DNA from: Cytophagaceae bacterium UBA7467
GTDB lineage: Bacteria > Bacteroidota > Bacteroidia > Cytophagales > Spirosomataceae
NCBI GenBank assembly: GCA_002479785.1
Contig: DLPD01000035.1
Location: forward strand, 48,157 to 70,473
DNA length: 22,317 nucleotides
Direction: 5' to 3'
Part shown: positions 1 through 4,185 of the stretch, piece after piece
Numbering within the stretch: the first letter of the stretch is position 1
Layout of the letters: every line of letters begins with the position of its first letter
Position numbers and translations under genes: made by a program
The notes under the pieces: model-generated
The model's input: only the letters and a program-made list of their open reading frames with translations
What the model was told of the DNA's origin: nothing
The model's database searches: none

Positions 1-382
1 GGCAGTCGTCAGTGGGCAGTAGACGTAATCCAAGCTCTTCGCATAATGGCTTCAAAAGGTCCGCGAATTCCGGGGAAACGACCACAATGCTCGATCCCGA
101 ATTCTCAATCGTATAGCGTAAAGAGGGCAATGGATAGGTCAAACAAAGCGGAACAGCGACTCCACCAGCACGCCAAATCCCCCATTGAACCCGAACATAA
201 TCAAATCCCGGGTTCACCATGTAGGCCACTCGGGCTTCATTTAAGTCTGTTTGGGTATCTAATAATGTAGAAGCGAAGGCTTTCGAAGCATCTAAAAGCT
301 GGGAATAGGTATAATTTGTGCCATCCGAAATAATGGCTGTCTTCTGCAGATGCTTCTCCGCTTGGGCAAAAATGGATATCAT
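1..382 (-). CDS. AMP-dependent acyl-CoA synthetase, ACSF3/malonyl-CoA-synthetase-like (N-terminal part, runs off window)
   Basis: Reading the minus strand from the ATG at 382 gives an uninterrupted frame to the window edge (127 codons). It starts MISIFAQAEKHLQKTAIISD and contains YTYSQLLDASKAF, QWGIWRAGGVAVPLCLTYPL and LRYTIENSGSSIVVVSPEF. This is the N-terminal subdomain of the ANL adenylate-forming superfamily: the 'aWRAGGVaVPL' segment and the following 'L.Y.i.dS.s..vv' stretch are typical, and the wording is closest to the ACSF3/MatB branch that makes malonyl-CoA or related short acyl-CoAs. The ATP-binding P-loop and C-terminal catalytic lysine lie outside the window, so substrate cannot be read. 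A TAnnTTTG -7 box lies 18 bases upstream. It follows recF on the same strand but is separated from it by a hairpin-repeat array and has its own promoter box, so it is probably a separate transcript. The family is secure; the malonate preference is inference. Confidence 0.88.
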   Translation of the reverse strand, partial: MISIFAQAEKHLQKTAIISDGTNYTYSQLLDASKAFASTLLDTQTDLNEARVAYMVNPGFDYVRVQWGIWRAGGVAVPLCLTYPLPSLRYTIENSGSSIVVVSPEFADLLKPLCEELGLRLLPTDDC

Positions 383-400
383 GGGTTAAATAGGTTTGTT

Positions 401-408
401 CAAAGATA
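401..408 (-). promoter_or_regulatory. Bacteroidota-type -7 box (TATCTTTG) for the acyl-CoA synthetase gene
   Basis: The minus strand reads TATCTTTG, an exact match to the Bacteroidota -7 consensus TAnnTTTG, 18 bases before the ATG at 382. No convincing -33 TTG at normal spacing is visible because the sequence upstream is the hairpin array. The same core, TTGCTATCTTTG in extended form, recurs before the VCBS-repeat gene near 9990. Confidence 0.5.
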
Positions 409-413
409 GCAAA

Positions 414-490
414 TAAGTCGCGACTTTGTCGCTTAGTCGACTTCGTCCTAGTCATTGCTGCGCGATGACTAAGCGGCTTCGCCGCGACTA
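414..490. repeat. Mini-hairpin array A (between recF and the acyl-CoA synthetase gene)
   Basis: Four short hairpins are separated by 6-nt spacers. In plus-strand order: taagtc, hairpin 420-432 (gcgac/ttt/gtcgc), ttagtc, hairpin 439-447 (gac/ttc/gtc), ctagtc, hairpin 454-466 (attgc/tgc/gcgat, one wobble), gactaa, hairpin 473-485 (gcggc/ttc/gccgc), gactac. Every stem differs but each is self-complementary. The spacer changes from TTAGTC to its complement GACTAA across the third hairpin, so gcttagtc (431-438) can also pair with gactaagc (467-474) to form a larger compound stem. The right edge contains the recF stop codon (TAG on the minus strand, 488-490). Confidence 0.85.
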
Positions 491-1570
491 CAAAGAGATG
501 TAATGTATATCCCCCTTCAAATCCTTGAGCAATTTCTTCGTCCTTTCTGGTCTAGCATCGGTAATGAAGACTTGGCCAAAGTGCTCTTCAGCCATCATTT
601 GGACCAAACGCTGGATTCGGCGGTCATCGAGTTTATCGAAGATGTCATCGAGTAGCAAGAGGGGTTTACGTGGTTTCGCGGCCACAAGGGAGTCGAATTG
701 CGCGAGTTTTAGCGCCACAACAAAGGATTTTTGCTGTCCTTGGGAGCCAAACTTGCGCAAGGAGTAGCCATTGATTTTTAACTCAAATTCATCTCGATGA
801 ATTCCGATGGATGTCCGCTGCGCGGACAAATCCAGCGGTTCCGCGGCGCGCAGCGCCGCGTCAAAGCCCCCTGCTTCAAAGGTGGTTTCGAGCTGAATAT
901 CGACGTCCTCTCGGTCGTCTGAAAGTTTGGAATAATGAAATTTAAAACTAGGCAAAAAGACCTCCAGGAACTCCTTTCTTGCTTTTGCTAGCGATTCCCC
1001 CAGTTCTACTAAAGGCGCGTGGTAACTATCTAAATGGAGGCGATCAACTTGGCCGCGTTCTGCGAATTGCTTTAGCAAAACATTGCGCTGCTGGACGATA
1101 CGGTTGTAACGTACTAATTGATCTAAGAAGTTGCGGTCTAGCTGGGACATCATTCCGTCAAAAAAACGACGGCGTTCTTCACTTCCCTCTCTCACTAAAT
1201 CGGTATCATGTGGATCCATTAAAACGACAGGGAAATGGCCAATGTGGTCCGCCAACCGGGGATAAGGTTTGTCATCGCGGAGGAATTGCTTTTTGGCCCC
1301 TTTCTGAAAAACACAGGTAATCTGCGTTTCGCGATCCTGAGAATCAACAAAATCTCCCTGCACTCTGAAAAAATCCTGGGTATGCTTGATGCAGAGCTGG
1401 TCCGAAATGCCTCTCGCACTTTTCGTCATCGAAAGAAAATGAATCGCATCCAACAGATTCGTTTTCCCAATCCCATTCTCCCCTACAATGCAATTAATCT
1501 CCGAAATAAAGCTAAATCTAGCCTCCTCATAGGATTTAAACTGATTTACCTGAAGAGATTTGAGATGCAT
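488..1570 (-). CDS. recF: DNA replication/repair protein RecF
   Basis: This 360-residue protein is a normal-length RecF, the SMC-like ATPase that loads RecA at single-strand gaps with RecO and RecR. The Walker A motif GENGIGKT lies at residues 30-37, the ABC signature-like region GSQGQQKSFVVALKLAQ is in the C-terminal third, and the Walker B segment LLLLDDIFDKLDD follows it. The N-terminus MHLKSLQVNQFKSY is the usual RecF start (family: 'M.l..l.l.nFRny'). No Shine-Dalgarno sequence precedes it, as is normal for this phylum. It is divergent from pdhA across a 113-base gap. The stop codon TAG forms part of the first spacer of repeat array A. No dnaA, dnaN or gyrB neighbours are present, consistent with the scattered location of recF in Bacteroidota. 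Confidence 0.96.
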   Translation of the reverse strand: MHLKSLQVNQFKSYEEARFSFISEINCIVGENGIGKTNLLDAIHFLSMTKSARGISDQLCIKHTQDFFRVQGDFVDSQDRETQITCVFQKGAKKQFLRDDKPYPRLADHIGHFPVVLMDPHDTDLVREGSEERRRFFDGMMSQLDRNFLDQLVRYNRIVQQRNVLLKQFAERGQVDRLHLDSYHAPLVELGESLAKARKEFLEVFLPSFKFHYSKLSDDREDVDIQLETTFEAGGFDAALRAAEPLDLSAQRTSIGIHRDEFELKINGYSLRKFGSQGQQKSFVVALKLAQFDSLVAAKPRKPLLLLDDIFDKLDDRRIQRLVQMMAEEHFGQVFITDARPERTKKLLKDLKGDIHYISL

Positions 1571-1617
1571 GGATGTAGGAATGCGATTAAAAGCGTGTAA
1601 AAATAAAGATTTTGTAC

Positions 1618-1625
1618 TAATTTTG
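1618..1625 (+). promoter_or_regulatory. Candidate -7 box (TAATTTTG) for pdhA
   Basis: TAATTTTG matches TAnnTTTG exactly in the recF-pdhA divergent gap and would give a leader of about 50 bases before the pdhA ATG at 1684. No clear TTG stands at the expected -33 distance, so this is a motif match only. I see no equally good box for recF on the other strand. Confidence 0.45.
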
Positions 1626-1683
1626 CAGGGATTAGCGCCGGAATTAACCCGGCATACCGCTTTAAAAATATTCTATCAAGAAG

Positions 1684-2694
1684 ATGGCAAAGAAAAACGC
1701 AGACGCGCCCAAGTATTCTAAAGAGACTTACAAGTATTGGTACGAATCCATGCAATTACAACGCAAATTCGAAGAGAAATGCGGTCAGTTGTACGGAATG
1801 CAGAAAATTAAAGGCTTCTGTCACTTATATATTGGACAAGAGGCTTGTTCTTCTGGTTCAAAATCTGCCCTACAAGAAGGAGATAAATACATCACAGCGT
1901 ATCGTGACCACGGTATCCCTTTGGCCTTAGGAACCTCTCCTAACGCAATTATGGCTGAATTATACGGTAAAATCACCGGTGCTTCGAAAGGGAAAGGTGG
2001 CTCTATGCACATCTTTGACAAGGAAGTAGGTTTCGTAGGTGGACATGGTATCGTAGGAGCTCAAATCCCCTTAGGTGCTGGCCTTGCCTTCGCAGAGAAA
2101 TACAACAAAACGGGTAATGTTTCAATCACCTATTTTGGTGATGGTGCGGTTCGTCAAGGTGCTTTACACGAGGCATTTAACATGGCGATGACTTGGAAAT
2201 TACCGGCGATTTTCGTCGTAGAAAATAACGGTTACGCGATGGGAACTTCCGTAGCACGTACGTCTAATGTTACTGAACTTTACAAAATAGGTGAGGCATA
2301 CGATATGCCATCTGAACCAGTTGACGCCATGAATGTGGAAGCGGTTCACGAGGCAGTATCTCGTGCAGCAGCGCGCGCGCGCGCCGGAGAAGGTCCTACT
2401 TTCTTAGAATTCAGAACGTATCGTTACAGAGGTCACTCCATGTCTGATCCGCAGAAGTACCGTTCTAAAGAAGAGGTAGAGGCTTACAAAGACCGTGACC
2501 CAATCGAACAAGTGAAGCACACGATCTTATCGAACAACATCTTAACGCAAGCAGAATTAGATGAGATCGACGCTAAAATCAAGGTTCAGGTTCAAGAATC
2601 AGTTGATTTTGCAGAAGCATCTCCTTTCCCGGATAAATCAGAGGCTTACAAAGATGTGTATGTAGAGGAGAATTATCCTTTTATCGAAGAATAG
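1684..2694 (+). CDS. pdhA: Pyruvate dehydrogenase (acetyl-transferring) E1 component, alpha subunit
   Basis: This 336-residue protein is the alpha subunit of the heterotetrameric E1 enzyme that decarboxylates pyruvate on thiamine diphosphate and passes the acetyl group to E2. The thiamine-diphosphate motif is visible as GDGAVRQGALHEAF (GDG at 152-154) ending in ENNGYAMGTS (NN at 181-182). Other family blocks are HLYIGQEA, GKGGSMHI, GHGIVGAQIPLGAGLAFA and the loop YRYRGHSMSDPQKYRSKEEV, which matches the phospho-loop region of E1 alpha. Length is normal and there is no N-terminal extension. The beta subunit is not adjacent, so the complex is encoded at more than one locus. The codons for ARARA near residue 231 form an uninterrupted (GC)7 tract at 2371-2384. 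The stop codon TAG at 2692-2694 is part of the first spacer of repeat array B. Confidence 0.96.
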   Translation: MAKKNADAPKYSKETYKYWYESMQLQRKFEEKCGQLYGMQKIKGFCHLYIGQEACSSGSKSALQEGDKYITAYRDHGIPLALGTSPNAIMAELYGKITGASKGKGGSMHIFDKEVGFVGGHGIVGAQIPLGAGLAFAEKYNKTGNVSITYFGDGAVRQGALHEAFNMAMTWKLPAIFVVENNGYAMGTSVARTSNVTELYKIGEAYDMPSEPVDAMNVEAVHEAVSRAAARARAGEGPTFLEFRTYRYRGHSMSDPQKYRSKEEVEAYKDRDPIEQVKHTILSNNILTQAELDEIDAKIKVQVQESVDFAEASPFPDKSEAYKDVYVEENYPFIEE

Positions 2695-2812
2695 TCGTCA
2701 CTGCATGACTTAGTCGCTGCTTCGCAGCTTAGTCGAAAAATCGCTGCTTCGCAGCTTAGTCGACTTCGTCTTAGTCATCGCTTCGCGATTTAGTCGTCCT
2801 TCGGACTTAGTC
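2692..2812. repeat. Mini-hairpin array B (directly after the pdhA stop codon)
   Basis: Six hairpins are separated by TTAGTC spacers: 2697-2709 (gtcac/tgc/atgac), 2716-2728 (gctgc/ttc/gcagc), 2743-2755 (the same stem, after an 8-base insert), 2762-2770 (gac/ttc/gtc), 2777-2789 (atcgc/ttc/gcgat) and 2796-2806 (gtcc/ttc/ggac). Spacers lie at 2710-2715, 2729-2734, 2756-2761, 2771-2776, 2790-2795 and 2807-2812. Stems vary in sequence and length (3-5 bp) but both arms always match, and the loop is almost always TTC. The array begins inside the pdhA stop codon and ends before the likely pdhA terminator. Confidence 0.9.
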
Positions 2813-2828
2813 TATAAAATGAATTATC

Positions 2829-2863
2829 AAAAGCTCATTCGCACCGGTGGATGGGCTTTTTTT
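2829..2863 (+). terminator. Intrinsic terminator, probably of pdhA
   Basis: AAAAGCTCAT (2829-2838) pairs with ATGGGCTTTT (2851-2860), with one G-U wobble, across a 12-base loop containing the small palindrome CACCGGTG, and the stem runs into a tract of seven T. It is the ordinary A-stem/T-tail form. It lies between arrays B and C, so transcripts from pdhA would include array B before ending. Confidence 0.7.
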
Positions 2864-2865
2864 AT

Positions 2866-2963
2866 GTCGCTTTGCGTCAGTCGTTACTGCGTGACTTAGT
2901 CCCTCATCGCTTCGCGATTTAGTCACGATTATATTCGTTTAGTCGTTGCTTCACAGCTCAGTC
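2866..2963. repeat. Mini-hairpin array C (degenerate, between the terminator and the four-helix-bundle gene)
   Basis: This is the same family as array B and in the same TTAGTC orientation, but more decayed. Units are 2866-2878 (gtcgc/ttt/gcgtc, partial stem), 2883-2895 (gttac/tgc/gtgac), 2906-2918 (atcgc/ttc/gcgat, intact), 2925-2938 (acga....tcgt) and 2945-2957 (gttgc/ttc/acagc, two substitutions from gctgc/gcagc). TTAGTC spacers are at 2896-2901, 2919-2924 and 2939-2944. The last spacer, tcagtc (2958-2963), overlaps the stop codon (TGA, 2962-2964 complement) of the minus-strand four-helix-bundle gene. Confidence 0.8.
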
Positions 2964-3330
2964 AATTTAATCGATGACCATTTTTATCAAGAACTCGAAT
3001 AAAACTCTTGAGCATTATAGAGATTTCTACTAAGTCTTTTTGCAATTGATTTGCATCTTTTTGTGATATATAATTTAATTGAAGAGCCATATACATCATC
3101 GATTTAACTTCACTACATGATCCTAGTGAAATGAATAAAAAGCGTCGAAAATCAGCATCCGAACCTCTTTCAAAACCCTCGGCTATATTATTGGAAATAG
3201 AGACTGAAGCCCGCTGGATTTGGTTTTTAAATCCATAATCGACATTTATTTGAAGTAAATTGTAAATCTTTATGGCGACGATTTGGAACTTCTTCCATGC
3301 CTCAATTTCTTCAAAGTGGTATATTCTCAT
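2962..3330 (-). CDS. Four-helix bundle protein (23S rRNA intervening-sequence / S23 family)
   Basis: This 122-residue, mostly helical protein carries the family hallmarks: an N-terminal F.eIEAWKKFQ helix, YGFKNQIQRASVSISNNIAEGFERGSDADFRRFLFISLGSCSEVKSM, and a final helix with IRVL. The 'Q..RAs.Si..NIaEGf.R' core and 'F...l.iA.GS..E...' segment define the family first seen inside 23S rRNA intervening sequences and related to the Avd accessory protein of diversity-generating retroelements. Members form pentameric barrels with a basic surface; a molecular role for stand-alone copies is not established. Here there is no 23S gene, reverse transcriptase or variable repeat beside it. The gene is visibly more AT-rich than its neighbours, which suggests acquisition. 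Hairpin arrays C and D lie on either side in opposite orientations. No clear promoter box is seen; TAATCTTG just upstream is a one-mismatch match. Confidence 0.88.
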   Translation of the reverse strand: MRIYHFEEIEAWKKFQIVAIKIYNLLQINVDYGFKNQIQRASVSISNNIAEGFERGSDADFRRFLFISLGSCSEVKSMMYMALQLNYISQKDANQLQKDLVEISIMLKSFIRVLDKNGHRLN

Positions 3331-3387
3331 AGTTCATCAAGATTACATGATTTTTAATTATTATTGTAACAGTAAATTGATAATCAC

Positions 3388-3503
3388 GACTAAGCCGTAG
3401 GCGACTAAACGACGAAGTCGTGACTAAATCGCACAGCGATGACTAAACGACACAGTCGTGACTAAACTGCGAAGCAGTGACTAAGCCGTGAAACGGCGAC
3501 TTA
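3388..3503. repeat. Mini-hairpin array D (upstream of pxpA, most regular copy)
   Basis: Five perfect 13-nt hairpins start at 3409, 3428, 3447, 3466 and 3485, an exact 19-nt period: acgac/gaa/gtcgt, atcgc/aca/gcgat, acgac/aca/gtcgt, actgc/gaa/gcagt and gccgt/gaa/acggc. A shorter one precedes them at 3394-3402 (gcc/gta/ggc). The spacer GACTAA is invariant at 3388-3393, 3403-3408, 3422-3427, 3441-3446, 3460-3465 and 3479-3484, and becomes GACTTA at 3498-3503. Orientation is opposite to arrays B and C. The array ends two bases before the chosen ATG of pxpA, so it must form the gene's leader if transcription begins upstream. Confidence 0.92.
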
Positions 3504-3505
3504 AT

Positions 3506-4165
3506 ATGACTCTAAACTGCGACCTTGGCGAAGGCATTGGAAATGATGCCGAACTCATGCCCTACATCGATGAAGCAAATATTGCTTGCGGGTTTCATGC
3601 CGGGGATGCATTTACGATGCGCGAAACGGTAGCTTTATGTATACGTCATGGCGTAAAAATGGGCGCACATCCGTCCTATTTAGATCGAGAAAATTTTGGG
3701 AGAAAAGAGATTGAACTAAGCCCAGAGGAGATCTATTTGCTCGTTAAAAAGCAAATTGAAATACTAAATCAGATAGTTATAACTGCAGGAGGAACGCTAA
3801 ATCACTTGAAGCCACACGGTGCCTTGTATAACACTTCGGCAAAAAATCCTGACGTTGCAAAGGCTATAGCGAAAGCGGTAAAGGAGGTGAATGGAGACTT
3901 GATTTTATTCGGACTAAAAGGCAGTCAGTCGATCGAGGTAGCCAAAGCAATGGGACTAAAAACGGCAGAGGAAGCATTCGCAGATCGTCGCTATGAAAGC
4001 GATGGATCCTTGACTCCGCGCACTCAGCCAAAGGCATGCTTTACAGAAGTGCAAGATGTCTTACATCAGGTGGAAAAAATAAAGGCCGACACCTGGTGTA
4101 TCCACGGTGACGGCCCTCATGCAGTAGCATTCGCGAAAGCATTAAAAGCGAAGCTCCATAGCTAA
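3506..4165 (+). CDS. pxpA: LamB/YcsF family protein, 5-oxoprolinase subunit A
   Basis: This 219-residue protein belongs to the LamB/YcsF family; characterised members (PxpA) work with PxpB and PxpC to open 5-oxoproline to glutamate using ATP. Diagnostic blocks are LNCDLGEG (3-10), IACGFHAGD (27-35), GAHPSYLDRENFGR (54-67), HLKPHGALYN (101-110), EEAFADRRYESDGSLTPR and the C-terminal WCIHGDGPHAV. At 219 residues it is about 30 shorter than most family members, mainly because the loop before the C-terminal HGD motif is missing. I chose the ATG at 3506 rather than an in-frame GTG at 3488, because the GTG lies inside the hairpin repeat and the family starts right before 'LNCDLGE'. pxpB and pxpC are not in this window. 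No Shine-Dalgarno sequence is present. Confidence 0.92.
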   Translation: MTLNCDLGEGIGNDAELMPYIDEANIACGFHAGDAFTMRETVALCIRHGVKMGAHPSYLDRENFGRKEIELSPEEIYLLVKKQIEILNQIVITAGGTLNHLKPHGALYNTSAKNPDVAKAIAKAVKEVNGDLILFGLKGSQSIEVAKAMGLKTAEEAFADRRYESDGSLTPRTQPKACFTEVQDVLHQVEKIKADTWCIHGDGPHAVAFAKALKAKLHS

Positions 4166-4174
4166 AAGCGAAGC
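4143..4174 (+). repeat. Short direct repeat at the end of pxpA
   Basis: TAAAAGCGAAGC occurs at 4143-4154 and again at 4163-4174, 20 bases apart, spanning the last codons and stop of pxpA. The second copy continues as GCTAAA, giving AGCGAAGCGCT, an imperfect hairpin that faintly resembles the 19-nt units upstream. It could be a decayed unit or chance. Confidence 0.35.
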
Positions 4175-4185
4175 GCTAAACTGCC

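Noticed and set aside
46..455. Two short reading frames at the left end, one per strand
   Set aside because: They are out-of-frame shadows of the acyl-CoA synthetase fragment, which is recognisable by its own family motifs on the minus strand.
2819..2896. Small plus-strand peptide of about 25 residues between arrays B and C
   Set aside because: The frame simply reads through the terminator hairpin and ends in a repeat spacer; no ribosome-binding or family evidence.
2962..3330. Avd protein of a diversity-generating retroelement
   Set aside because: The fold family is related, but there is no reverse transcriptase, template repeat or variable repeat anywhere in the window.
3388..3503. CRISPR array
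   Set aside because: Units are 19 nt, the constant part is only 6 nt, and the variable part is palindromic rather than a unique spacer. There are no cas genes in the window.
3488..3505. GTG start giving pxpA a six-residue N-terminal extension
   Set aside because: The GTG lies inside the last hairpin of array D, and the protein family starts immediately before the LNCDLGE block, at the ATG at 3506.
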